DNA of 64,000 nucleotides, taken from the NCBI RefSeq assembly GCF_017052465.1, contig NZ_JAFHKT010000134.1, positions 62,001 through 126,000 of the forward strand, read 5' to 3'. The position numbers were made by a program, and so were the translations under genes. The notes under the pieces were generated by a model, which ran no database searches, had not been told where the DNA came from, and was given only the letters and a program-made list of their open reading frames with translations. The stretch comes from Arthrobacter pascens. GTDB taxonomy: Bacteria; Actinomycetota; Actinomycetes; Actinomycetales; Micrococcaceae. Shown piece after piece: positions 17,186 to 25,684 of this stretch (the stretch's first letter is position 1; the number at the start of each line of letters is the position of its first letter).

Positions 17186-18550
17186 TCATCTGGTGCTGTG
17201 GCCGGAGGAGCTGTCGGCCAGGACATCTTCGAGCGTTGACAGCAGCCGGGCTGCATCGTCGCTGGAAAAGACCAGCGGGGGCCGGATTTTGAGCACATTG
17301 GCGTTCACGCCTGTCGCGGAAATGAGGACTTTGCGGGCCCTTAGACCGTTGACGATCGCGGTGGCAGTGGGACCATCGGGGGTTTTGGTGTCGCGGTTGC
17401 TGACAATTTCTGCTCCGAGATACAGGCCGGCTCCGCGCACATCGCCGATGCACTCGTAGCGTTCCGCCAGATCTTCCAGGCCTTCCCGGATGATGTCACC
17501 TATGCGGAGGCTGTTGCCGACGAGGCCTTCATCCTGAATAACGTCCAAGGTCGCTTGCGCTGCCGCCATCGCAACGTTGTTCCCACCAAACGTGTTGAAG
17601 TAGCGCATGTCGTAACCGAAGGTGCTGACCACGTTGTGATCCACCGCGATTCCGGCAACTGGGTAACCGTTTCCCATGGGCTTGCCGAGCGTGATGATGT
17701 CAGGCTCGAAGCCATGGCGCTGGTAGCCCCACATCGCCTCTCCCGTCCGCCCGAAGCCGCACTGAACTTCGTCTGCGATGAAAAGCCCTCCGGCTTCGCG
17801 CACGACCTCGGCGACCTTTGCCAGGAAGTTTGTGGGTTGCGAATAGATTCCGTCCGACGTGAAGAGGGAATCGACGACAAACGCTGCCAGGCCCTGACCA
17901 TGCCGTTGCAGGTCCTTGATCTGTTCGCGGACGTGTTCAACGAATTCGTTCCCGAGTTCCTCCTGCGGGATGCGGTAGGAATCGGGAGTCGGCACGGTGC
18001 GGACCCATTGGCCGAGGGGCGAATACTCGCCCAGAGAAGGAGAAAATCCTGCTGTCAGGTGGGAGTTTCCGTGATAAGCCTCGGAGGTGACGATGATGCC
18101 GAGGTTTCCCGTGTGGTGCTGGGCGATCCGGAGAGCCAGGTCATTGGCCTCGGATCCGGTGCAGGTGAACATCATGTGGCGCCCATGACCGCCCATTGTT
18201 CCGAGGAGGTTCTCGGCGTAGTTGAGGACTCCCTCGGACAGGTAGCGGGTGTGAGTGCAAAGGGTTTCCATTTGTTCCGCTACAGCAGCGTTGACCCGCG
18301 GGTTGGCGTGGCCTACCGAGACTACGTTGTTGTACGCGTCCAGGTACTCCGCGCCGTCGGCATCCCACAGCCGCGCGCCCTTGCCCCTGCTGAAATGTAC
18401 CGGCTCGTTGTAGAAAAGCCGGTACGCCGGGCCAAGCAGCCGTTCCCGGCGCTCAACCAGTTCACGTGAATCCTGCGGCAGACTCATGAGGCCTTCGGGA
18501 CTGAACGAGTTGTTCATCTTGCCCCGTGGCCGGGTAGGTGACGTTGTCAT
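17186..18550 (-). CDS. class III aminotransferase-fold enzyme, phospho-lyase-like (AGXT2L family)
   Basis: 454-residue PLP enzyme. Key motifs: LDAYNNVVSVGHANPRVNAA, TCTGSEANDLALRIA, LFIADEVQCGFGRTG and the PLP lysine in ITLGKPMGNGYPVAG. The YNEPVHF and AYNNVVSVGH wording is characteristic of the group that includes ethanolamine-phosphate and 5-phosphohydroxylysine phospho-lyases, which eliminate phosphate and ammonia in place of transamination. An APH-fold kinase gene directly upstream strongly supports that reading: kinase first, phospho-lyase second. The ATG at 18550 follows AAGGACC. Alternative: an ordinary omega-aminotransferase for beta-alanine or similar, feeding the nearby MmsA. Confidence 0.85.
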   Translation of the reverse strand: MTTSPTRPRGKMNNSFSPEGLMSLPQDSRELVERRERLLGPAYRLFYNEPVHFSRGKGARLWDADGAEYLDAYNNVVSVGHANPRVNAAVAEQMETLCTHTRYLSEGVLNYAENLLGTMGGHGRHMMFTCTGSEANDLALRIAQHHTGNLGIIVTSEAYHGNSHLTAGFSPSLGEYSPLGQWVRTVPTPDSYRIPQEELGNEFVEHVREQIKDLQRHGQGLAAFVVDSLFTSDGIYSQPTNFLAKVAEVVREAGGLFIADEVQCGFGRTGEAMWGYQRHGFEPDIITLGKPMGNGYPVAGIAVDHNVVSTFGYDMRYFNTFGGNNVAMAAAQATLDVIQDEGLVGNSLRIGDIIREGLEDLAERYECIGDVRGAGLYLGAEIVSNRDTKTPDGPTATAIVNGLRARKVLISATGVNANVLKIRPPLVFSSDDAARLLSTLEDVLADSSSGHSTR

Positions 18551-18558
18551 GCTGGTCC

Positions 18559-18568
18559 TTACTGATTG
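18559..18568. promoter_or_regulatory. operator-like half-site before the aminotransferase
   Basis: TTACTGATTG, one mismatch from TTGCTGATTG, followed by TCG as at 14202 and 20407. It lies in the 22-base gap between the kinase stop and the aminotransferase start, so it could be an internal control site or chance. Confidence 0.3.
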
Positions 18569-18572
18569 TCGG

Positions 18573-19655
18573 TTAGACGTTTTGCATAAGTGTTTGCGAG
18601 ACCTCTTCCTCGGATCTCGCCAGGAACCATTTGAGCTGATTCCAACCCTGCTCGGTGTTCCGGAGGATGTATGTGGAGTTTGAGGGGAAAAGCGCCGCAC
18701 GGTGAATTGTGATCAAGGCCCTGGAAACGACGCGGCTCATAACAAGATGCGGGATGAGGCTTAGTTCCTCGTCGGTCAGGTCGGCGTATCGAAGATAGCC
18801 GCGAAGCAAGTCCCTGCCGGCGCCAAAAATGTCACCACCAGCATCGTCCCGAGTATTTCGGGGCAGTTGGTTGAGAAGGGCGGTGGATACATCCACCGCG
18901 ATGGCCGTGTGCACGGCATCACCGAAGTCGATAATGGAGCGGACAAAGTCCGGGTGGCCGTGCTCGACGAAGATGTTTGATTTGCTGAAGTCGTTGTGCA
19001 GCACATGGCTCCGGAGGCCTTCCAACCGCCCTTTAATACCTTCGAACCGGCTAAGTCCTTCCTCCAGTAGGTCCCTTTGCCACAGCGTGGGGACCTCGTC
19101 CAGGAGTGGGTGAAGTGCGCTTAGATGCCGGACGTCCCAGACCAGGAGCCGGTGCTCGGCTGGGTGGCTGAAGGACGCCGTTGCCCCGCGGAGGCGGGCC
19201 AGGACTTCTCCGACTTTTTCCCGTTCTGCCGGGTTGGAGCCGGTGGAGTCGAGTGGGATCCCGGGAGCGAGGTTCATGATGCGCGCGCGGCGCAACTGGG
19301 CCGCCTCATCCACGAAGGTTACGAGAGTTTCTCCATCCCACGATGGCAGCAACGCCGGCACCGGGACCGATCCATCTGCAGCAACATGCTGGAGAAGACT
19401 GACTTCGAAATCTATCTCGTTTTCATCCTCGGACGGGTTTGAGACCTTTAGGACAAACGTCGCCCCCGCTTCGTCTTCGAGGGCGAAGGTGTCGTCTTTT
19501 TCAGTCGCGAGCCGCCTGGCCTTGGTGTGCAGGCCCCAGAACTTTCGGACGTGGCGCACAGCTTCGTGCTCGTCCATGCTGATGTAGTCCGCAGCCAGGC
19601 CGCCTGACTCCGTACTGAGCCCAAGCTGCTCCAACGTTACGTTTGCAGGGTGCAT
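18573..19655 (-). CDS. APH-fold small-molecule kinase (hydroxylysine-kinase / homoserine-kinase-like)
   Basis: 360-residue phosphotransferase of the aminoglycoside/choline kinase fold. The catalytic loop is VLHNDFSKSNIFV (H-x-D-x4-N) and the metal-binding DFG motif is IIDFGDAV; the N lobe has FALEDEAGATFVLKVS with the ATP lysine. The ATG overlaps the TAA stop of the GntR gene (TAATG), and the next gene follows after 22 bases. A kinase of this fold next to a phospho-lyase-type aminotransferase mirrors the human hydroxylysine kinase / phosphohydroxylysine lyase pair and bacterial fused versions. Ethanolamine or another amino alcohol is an alternative substrate. It is unlikely to be an antibiotic-resistance enzyme. 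Confidence 0.85.
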   Translation of the reverse strand: MHPANVTLEQLGLSTESGGLAADYISMDEHEAVRHVRKFWGLHTKARRLATEKDDTFALEDEAGATFVLKVSNPSEDENEIDFEVSLLQHVAADGSVPVPALLPSWDGETLVTFVDEAAQLRRARIMNLAPGIPLDSTGSNPAEREKVGEVLARLRGATASFSHPAEHRLLVWDVRHLSALHPLLDEVPTLWQRDLLEEGLSRFEGIKGRLEGLRSHVLHNDFSKSNIFVEHGHPDFVRSIIDFGDAVHTAIAVDVSTALLNQLPRNTRDDAGGDIFGAGRDLLRGYLRYADLTDEELSLIPHLVMSRVVSRALITIHRAALFPSNSTYILRNTEQGWNQLKWFLARSEEEVSQTLMQNV

Positions 19656-20362
19656 TAGGGTACCTTTCTGCCGTCGGTCGGCGCTTCTGCATTCTGACTC
19701 GCCATCCAGTCCAGAAGCCGCTGACCCTCGCTGGCGTTGTGCAGCCACGCCTGATGCGCCGCTTCGGCAGGACTTCCTGACATAAGCGACTCATAAATAG
19801 GGGCATGCTGATCCAGGATGTCCTGCGGACCTGTGGCCACGCTGGCGTTGCTGGTCCGGATATAAAGCCGCACCTGTTGAGCTACCAGAGCATAATGACG
19901 CTTCAGGCGGGAATGACCGGTCGCCTCGATGACTGTGACGTGAAACTTGAAGTCACTTTCACTCATCCGGTCCACGTCGCCGCTTTTGCACGCATCCACC
20001 AGGCCCTCGTAGGCCTGGGTAATGAGCTGTTTGGCTGCCGGATCACTCGTTTCGGCGACAAGTCGGGCCGCCACACTCTCGAGCCCGCCGCGAAGGGTCC
20101 AGAGCTCCCGCACATCATCAGATGTCAGTTCTGCCACATGCCATCCGCTGTAAGGGGTCTTGACCACCAATCCTTCATCCGCAAGTCGGGTCAACCCCGT
20201 CCGCAAGGTCGCCCTGGCGACGCCAATGCTTTCGGCCAGCGCCACTTCCGTGAGGCGGGTTCCCGGAGCCGCGGCCCCCGAAAGGATGTACTCGCGAAGG
20301 GTGTGGAGCGTTTGGCCTTCCAGCGATTGCTGGGCAACTGGCTGAATCAGCATCTTGCTCAT
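19655..20362 (-). CDS. GntR-family transcriptional regulator (FCD type)
   Basis: 235-residue regulator with winged helix (LREYILSGAAAPGTRLTEVA, then IGVARATLRTGLTRLADEG) and an FCD domain (SDFKFHVTVIEATGH, HAPIYESLMSGSPAEAAHQA). It differs clearly from the regulators at 4745 and 9908 (for example YSGWHVAELTSDD versus YKGV), so it is a different subgroup. It leads the minus-strand unit regulator-kinase-aminotransferase and faces the MmsA dehydrogenase. A palindrome overlapping its own probable promoter suggests autoregulation. Confidence 0.92.
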   Translation of the reverse strand: MSKMLIQPVAQQSLEGQTLHTLREYILSGAAAPGTRLTEVALAESIGVARATLRTGLTRLADEGLVVKTPYSGWHVAELTSDDVRELWTLRGGLESVAARLVAETSDPAAKQLITQAYEGLVDACKSGDVDRMSESDFKFHVTVIEATGHSRLKRHYALVAQQVRLYIRTSNASVATGPQDILDQHAPIYESLMSGSPAEAAHQAWLHNASEGQRLLDWMASQNAEAPTDGRKVP

Positions 20363-20394
20363 TAGGGGGTAGCCCTTTCTGCTTGTCTACGCCT

Positions 20395-20423
20395 ACACTA
20401 ACGGTGTTGCTGATTGTCGTCAA
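20395..20423 (-). promoter_or_regulatory. probable promoter of the GntR-kinase-aminotransferase unit
   Basis: On the minus strand, TTGACG (20423-20418), a 17-base spacer and TAGTGT (20400-20395) make a plausible -35/-10 pair 33 bases before the ATG at 20362. The -35 box lies inside the palindromic operator, as at 5692. Confidence 0.5.
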
Positions 20424-20430
20424 TCAGCAA
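20407..20430. promoter_or_regulatory. palindromic operator shared with the 5.7-kb promoter
   Basis: TTGCTGATTG and CAATCAGCAA flank TCGT, a perfect 10-base inverted repeat with a 4-base centre. It is the same motif as at 5684-5709, with the centre reversed (TCGT versus ACGA). It lies between the divergent GntR and MmsA genes. Confidence 0.78.
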
Positions 20431-20485
20431 TCCAGTAGGAGGAACGTCAGTAAACCTCCCGAAATCCAACGAAAGAAGCGCAGAA

Positions 20486-22003
20486 ATGGCAAAGCACCTC
20501 ACCCACTGGATCGGCGGACGGCCCTGGTCAGGCGCCTCGGAGCGGCAGGGGGAAATTACGGACCCGTCTACCGGACAGGTCTCAGGAAAGGTTGATTTCG
20601 CGTCCGTCGCAGAAGTTGACCTTGCCGTGCAGACGGCTGTGACCGCCTTCGCGGGGTGGCGGGACGTTTCCATCTCCCGGCGGGTAAGGATACTTTTCGC
20701 CTTCCGGGAGCTCCTCGAAGCCCACCGTGACGAGTTGGCCGCCATGATCGTCTCCGAGCACGGAAAGGTTCACTCCGACGCACTCGGCGAGGTAGCACGT
20801 GGCATTGAAGTCGTGGAATATGCCTGCGGTATCCCCCAGGCCTTGAAGGGCGGCTACAGCAACCAGGTCTCCACGGGCATAGACGTCTACTCTCTTCGCC
20901 AGCCGCTTGGCCCTGTGGCGATCATTTCACCCTTTAACTTTCCCGCGATGGTTCCGCTGTGGTTCTTCCCTATAGCGATTGCAACCGGCAACACGGTGGT
21001 ACTTAAGCCCAGCGAAAAGGACCCATCAGCTGCCATCTTCATGGCTGAGCTGTGGAAAAAGGCAGGGTTGCCGGATGGCGTTTTCAACGTCGTTCAGGGC
21101 GACAAAGTGGCTGTTGACAGGCTCCTGGAACACCCCGAGATAAAGTCAGTGTCCTTCGTAGGCTCCACCCCAATCGCCCAGTACGTCTACGAGACCGGGA
21201 CAAAGCACGGTAAGCGGGTTCAAGCCCTTGGCGGTGCGAAAAACCACATGCTGGTCCTCCCGGATGCCGATCTTGATCTGGCCGCGGACGCGGCAATCAA
21301 TGCCGGCTTCGGTTCGGCCGGTGAGCGGTGCATGGCAATCTCCGCCCTCGTGGCAGTAGAGCCTGTCGGTGATGAACTCAGCAAGAAAATTCAGCAGCGC
21401 ATGGCGGACATTTCCGTAGGCCCCGGAAGCTCTCCGACTTCCGATATGGGCCCGCTGGTCACGGGCGCTCACCGCGACAAGGTCACGTCCTACATTCCCG
21501 CAGGAGTTGCCGCCGGCGCTGACCTGGCTGTCGACGGCCGTGAGCATCCGATTGCTCAGCAGACGCCGGACGGTGAGAGCACCGAAAACGGCTTCTGGCT
21601 CGGTCCCACCCTCTTTGACCGTGTCCTGCCTGGCATGCCCGTCTACGACGACGAGGTCTTTGGTCCCATCCTCTCGATCGTGCGTGTAGAAAGCTACGAG
21701 GAAGGCCTGGAACTGATCAACTCGAACCCCTACGGCAACGGAACCGCCATCTTCACCAATGATGGTGGTGCCGCCCGCCGATTCCAGCAGGAGGTGGAGG
21801 TCGGCATGGTCGGTATCAACGTGCCCATCCCGGTGCCGGTGGCTTATCACTCCTTCGGAGGGTGGAAGGCATCGCTGTTTGGTGACACCCACGCGTACGG
21901 CGAAGAAGGCGTTCGGTTCTTTACACGCGCCAAAGCCGTCACGCAGCGGTGGCTGGATCCTTCCCACGGCGGAATCAACCTGGGCTTCCCGACAAACCAC
22001 TAA
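20486..22003 (+). CDS. mmsA: methylmalonate/malonate-semialdehyde dehydrogenase, CoA-acylating
   Basis: 505-residue aldehyde dehydrogenase of the MmsA class, which converts methylmalonate or malonate semialdehyde plus CoA and NAD to propionyl- or acetyl-CoA. Diagnostic segments: SPFNFPAMVPLWFFPIAIA, the active-site FGSAGERCMA with catalytic Cys, GGAKNHMLVLPDADLD (MmsA-type, lacking the usual general-base Glu), and the C-terminal GDTHAYGEEGVRFFTRAK. The ATG at 20486 gives the usual length. It is divergent from the GntR-kinase-phospho-lyase unit under a shared palindrome, so its substrate probably derives from that pathway or from beta-alanine-type compounds. Confidence 0.9.
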   Translation: MAKHLTHWIGGRPWSGASERQGEITDPSTGQVSGKVDFASVAEVDLAVQTAVTAFAGWRDVSISRRVRILFAFRELLEAHRDELAAMIVSEHGKVHSDALGEVARGIEVVEYACGIPQALKGGYSNQVSTGIDVYSLRQPLGPVAIISPFNFPAMVPLWFFPIAIATGNTVVLKPSEKDPSAAIFMAELWKKAGLPDGVFNVVQGDKVAVDRLLEHPEIKSVSFVGSTPIAQYVYETGTKHGKRVQALGGAKNHMLVLPDADLDLAADAAINAGFGSAGERCMAISALVAVEPVGDELSKKIQQRMADISVGPGSSPTSDMGPLVTGAHRDKVTSYIPAGVAAGADLAVDGREHPIAQQTPDGESTENGFWLGPTLFDRVLPGMPVYDDEVFGPILSIVRVESYEEGLELINSNPYGNGTAIFTNDGGAARRFQQEVEVGMVGINVPIPVPVAYHSFGGWKASLFGDTHAYGEEGVRFFTRAKAVTQRWLDPSHGGINLGFPTNH

Positions 22004-22005
22004 AC

Positions 22006-23298
22006 GTGGCGGAGTCAGGAGAGGCAACCAAGGTTAAGGAGCCGGACGCAGCAACGGCACGTGGCCGCACCCGGGACCAAGTACCCACGGGAGTCGGAGC
22101 AGCAATTCTCGGGGCCGCCATTCTGGGAACTGCTTTCAATCTGAGACCAGGCGCCGTTGCCTTGGGCCCCGAACTGGGGGCGGTCAGGGCCGCACTGCAC
22201 CTTCCAGACGTCGTCGCGAGCCTCCTGACAACCCTGCCATTACTTTGTTTTGCCCTCGTTGGCTTAGCGTCGCCGTGGGCGGCAAAAACGTTCGGGTTGC
22301 ACAAAACGGTCGTTGCCAGTCTTTTCCTCATGGCAGTCGGTCAGGGCATGCGTGCCCTGACCGACTCCGGCATTGTTTTCGTGATTGCAAGTGTGGGAGC
22401 CCTGGGCGGTATCGCGGCGGCCAATGTTCTGCTCCCGACACTGGTGAAGTACCACTTCCCGCAACGGCTGGGGTTACTCAACGCGGCCTACGGAATATCC
22501 CTCACGCTGGGAGTCGCCGCCGCCGGTGTATTGACCGCGCCGGTTGGCGGCTTCTTCGGCAGCGAGGAAGGCTGGCGTTACGGGCTTGGCCTGTGGGGAG
22601 TCACAGCGGCCGTGGCAATCATTCCGTGGGTATTCGTCCCACGCGCCATATCGAACCATTCTGCCCCGGGAGACGCTCGATCACTGACCGGCAAAGGGGG
22701 CCAGTATGGAGTAAAGCAAGTAGTCCGGACGCGCCTCGGGTGGATCATGGCCGTGTTCCTGGGACTACAGTCCCTGCATGCCTACGCGATTTTTGGATGG
22801 CTGCCCAGTATTTTCACCGGGGCAGGTATATCTACAGTTAACAGCGGATTGTTGCTTGGCCTGACGACGGCCGTGGGCATCCCCTTGGCCTTCATCTTCC
22901 CAGCGCTTGCCGCACGCAGCCAACGACCCATCGGAATCATGGTCGTCACCGGCGCTGGCATGCTGGCCGGCTATCTCGGGCTATTGCTGGTTCCAGAGAC
23001 ACTCCCCTGGCTCTGGGCAATACTTCTCTCCCTTAGCACCGTAAATTTCCCTCTGATCATGACTCTAATTTCATACAGGTGCCGAACGGCAGCCGGGGTG
23101 TCGGTCCTTTCCGGCTTCGCCCAAGGCGCCGGGTACCTGCTGGCCATACCCGGACCCTTCTTTGTTGGGGCTTTGCATGACATCTCGGGGAGCTGGGATG
23201 CGGCGCTGCTATTCCTTATCCTCTTAGTTCCGCCCATGACCGTCATGGCAATTATCTCGACAGGCCCCCACGCGATTGAAGATGAGTTGGGTGTATAG
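22006..23298 (+). CDS. MFS transporter, CynX/NimT-like family
   Basis: 430-residue polytopic membrane protein with about 12 helices. The N-terminal FNLRPGAVALGPELGAV replaces the LNLRGP opening of the transporter at 15320, and the late FVGALHDISGSWDAALLF is shared. A GTG at 22006, three bases after the mmsA stop, is the most upstream start outside mmsA; no good ribosome site is visible, so it may depend on coupling to mmsA. Probably takes up the substrate or exports a product of the neighbouring pathway. Confidence 0.85.
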   Translation: MAESGEATKVKEPDAATARGRTRDQVPTGVGAAILGAAILGTAFNLRPGAVALGPELGAVRAALHLPDVVASLLTTLPLLCFALVGLASPWAAKTFGLHKTVVASLFLMAVGQGMRALTDSGIVFVIASVGALGGIAAANVLLPTLVKYHFPQRLGLLNAAYGISLTLGVAAAGVLTAPVGGFFGSEEGWRYGLGLWGVTAAVAIIPWVFVPRAISNHSAPGDARSLTGKGGQYGVKQVVRTRLGWIMAVFLGLQSLHAYAIFGWLPSIFTGAGISTVNSGLLLGLTTAVGIPLAFIFPALAARSQRPIGIMVVTGAGMLAGYLGLLLVPETLPWLWAILLSLSTVNFPLIMTLISYRCRTAAGVSVLSGFAQGAGYLLAIPGPFFVGALHDISGSWDAALLFLILLVPPMTVMAIISTGPHAIEDELGV

Positions 23299-23794
23299 GT
23301 CCATCCGATCTGGCTACACCCCAACCTGACACCGGGGCGATGTTGGCCCAGATATAGGGGACTTTCATCCGGGTCCAATGAAAGGCTTGGGTCCCACCGC
23401 CGCGTCCACAGCCAGGGACAATTCTCATGGGTTATGGAACAGAGCCACCAGGCGCAGCTTGTCCGAGCCTCGCCAGGTTGACGGAAGGTTCGTTATCGGC
23501 GCTTGAGTGGGACGAGTAGAAGTAGATGAGAGGACTCGTCTCGATCTGCTTTTCGGAAGTTTCCGCAGGTTAAACTAATCCTTCGATGACCTGATACCGA
23601 TCATCCATAGCGGACGATTGGGCGTCACGGTGCGGCGTAGCGACGTAATCTCTCATTAAAGTGATAGCGCTTCCTGCTGCTGCACAAACAAATAAGCAGG
23701 TGCTCCAGCCAGCCCAGCGGCGATGCTGTGCAGGCTGGAGCACCCTTGTGTCTTCGGTTGTGGTTAGTCCGACTCTTTGCGTGGAACCGCTTGC
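23299..23794. other. intergenic region with a hairpin and a short repeat
   Basis: No gene is recognised. A 17-base sequence, CTACACCCCAACCTGAC at 23314-23330, recurs at 56414-56430. A 12-base-stem hairpin at 23699-23744 (GGTGCTCCAGCC and its complement) lies just beyond the end of the minus-strand MFS gene and is its likely terminator. Confidence 0.5.
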
Positions 23795-25183
23795 TCAGAC
23801 AGCGGTAGTTGTCTGAACAACTCCGTCCTTGGCTTCACGCGCTGGCGGCTCCTCCACCAAGGAGCGGCCGCCGGTTTCGGGTGCCACCTTCCAGGAAACG
23901 AATGCCCCGAGTGCCAGCAGGACTACGGTGCCGATCATTAGGGTTTGTGCGCCGTAGGTAGCGACAATGATGGGCAGCACGAAGGTGCCGATTGCGGCAC
24001 CAATCCGGCTCAGTGCCGCCGCCATGCCGACCCCGGCGGCACGCATCGAGGTGGGGAACAGTTCGGCGGGATAGATGAACTGCAGGTTGCCGGCGATGGC
24101 TTCGATGAATGCGTAAATGCAAAGGCAAATGATGACCAGCATGGCGTCGGGCTTCGGGAGGATGGCCAGTGCCAACACGGATACGGCCATCATCCAGAAG
24201 GTGGTAATCAGCATTCCCCGACGGGTGAACTTGTTCACAATCAGCATGCCGATGACTCCGCCGGCGGCGAAGAAGGCGTTCTGAATCAGCGTGGGTGTGA
24301 ATCCGTTCGCGACGCCAAGGGCTACGAACAGTGTCGGGAGGAAGGTGAAGATTGCAGTCTGCGGCGTTGCCTGGGCGATCCAGAAGAAGCCTGCAAAAAG
24401 CGTCCGCGAACGCCACTTGCGGCTAAACAGCAGCCTGAAGGTTTCGCCGGCAGATCGACGCTTTTCATTAGCGTGGGCGAGTGCTTCGACGAGGTCTTCC
24501 ACGCCCGTGTTGGGGTTGATGTGCTTTTTGACGACTGCGTCTGCCTCAGCGACGCGGCCCTGTGCCACCAGCCACCGCGGCGACTCGGGGGAACCCAGCC
24601 GCAGAAGCATCACGATTGCCGACGGAACGGCGCTGGTGACCAGGATCCACTTCCAGGCGTCGGCGCCGAGATTGAGGCTGTTCAACAAGACGCCGACCCC
24701 GATGGAGGCAAGGAAGCCGAACCGCCACACTGCGGCCAGGCTGCCCAGCAGCGGTCCCCGAAGTTTCAGAGGCATCATCTCGGAAAGATAGGTCGGGCCG
24801 ACCGCGTAGTCGATACCGATCGCAATGCCCAGTACCAGTCTCACGAGGAAGAGTTGCGTCGGGTCTGTCACGAAGAACTGCGCGATCGAGGCGACCAGGA
24901 AGATCATCAGGTCGATTTGATAGAGCTTTCGCCGCCCGATCCGGTCTGCGACCTGACCGAAGCAGATGCTGCCCAGGAAGAGGCCGATCAGTGCTGCCGA
25001 TCCGACAAGTCCGGATAACAGCGGTGTCATTCCGAAATTGGCTGGGAGGACAGCGAGAGCGATCGACAGCACACCCAGGGTGTAGCCGTCGACGAACTTT
25101 CCGCCGCCCGTGAAGATTGCAAGACGGTAGTGAAAACCCACCGCCGGGGAGTTATCAATGGTGAACTGTGGCGTAGAAGCCAT
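23795..25183 (-). CDS. MFS metabolite:H+ symporter, sugar-porter-like family
   Basis: 462-residue, 12-helix transporter. Family motifs: GQVADRIGRRKLYQ in the loop after helix 2, VLGIAIGIDYAVGPTYLSEM in helix 4, SPRWLVAQGR before the central loop, and a late ELFPTSMRAAGVGMA and PETGGRSLVEE. The pattern suits carriers of aromatic acids, sugars or inositol-like compounds. The ATG at 25183 follows AAAGGA. It is divergent from the DUF6421 operon with 501 bases between. The substrate is unknown. Confidence 0.9.
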   Translation of the reverse strand: MASTPQFTIDNSPAVGFHYRLAIFTGGGKFVDGYTLGVLSIALAVLPANFGMTPLLSGLVGSAALIGLFLGSICFGQVADRIGRRKLYQIDLMIFLVASIAQFFVTDPTQLFLVRLVLGIAIGIDYAVGPTYLSEMMPLKLRGPLLGSLAAVWRFGFLASIGVGVLLNSLNLGADAWKWILVTSAVPSAIVMLLRLGSPESPRWLVAQGRVAEADAVVKKHINPNTGVEDLVEALAHANEKRRSAGETFRLLFSRKWRSRTLFAGFFWIAQATPQTAIFTFLPTLFVALGVANGFTPTLIQNAFFAAGGVIGMLIVNKFTRRGMLITTFWMMAVSVLALAILPKPDAMLVIICLCIYAFIEAIAGNLQFIYPAELFPTSMRAAGVGMAAALSRIGAAIGTFVLPIIVATYGAQTLMIGTVVLLALGAFVSWKVAPETGGRSLVEEPPAREAKDGVVQTTTAV

Positions 25184-25684
25184 CGCAGTGTCCTTTCTGG
25201 GGCCGTAGACGGCCGCGCTTAAGGGGGGATGAATCGCGGATTGCAACTAAACGAGATCCGCAAGAACATCTGCTGCCTGTGATAGTACTCACGGTCACAA
25301 CCAGGAAAGAACAGGTCCACCTTAAGGATGAGTGGACGAAGTAGAAGAGGAACTGTAGCTCACTTCAATCCTCTGATTCGGAACGGTGTGGACTGGGCCC
25401 AGGCCGTCCCAATACAGGCTTTTAGCCTTGATTATGGTGTTGTCCAGCTTACTCGGACCTCTGTAAGCGGGGGACTTTTCTTGAGAGACTTTCGGGTCGG
25501 CTCGTGCCGTATGACATAGGGCCGGCCGATTTTGACGGCGAAGACTGTTTCCCCGCTGAACGGGAACCAGGGCAGTGAAAACTTTGCTAAATGAAGTATC
25601 AGAAACGCCACTGCTCTTACCCTGTCGCTGACATCGGAGGCCTTTGTAGTCTCGTGGCACCCACCCACTGGAAGGACATACCTA
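25184..25684. other. divergent intergenic region upstream of the DUF6421 operon
   Basis: No gene is recognised in this 500-base gap. The right end carries the GGAAGGACAT ribosome site of the DUF6421 gene. A stretch near 25330 (GAGTGGACGAAGTAGAAGAG) loosely resembles one near 23507-23530 on the other side of the MFS gene. No firm promoter could be placed. Confidence 0.35.

Noticed and set aside
18573..19655. Aminoglycoside resistance kinase
   Set aside because: The fold matches APH, but the coupling to a GntR regulator and a phospho-lyase-type enzyme points to catabolism; nothing in the sequence indicates antibiotic specificity.
23299..25684. Insertion sequence flanking the MFS gene at 23795
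   Set aside because: Loose similarity of two GAGTGG-rich stretches was noticed, but there is no transposase gene, no clear terminal inverted repeat and no target duplication.
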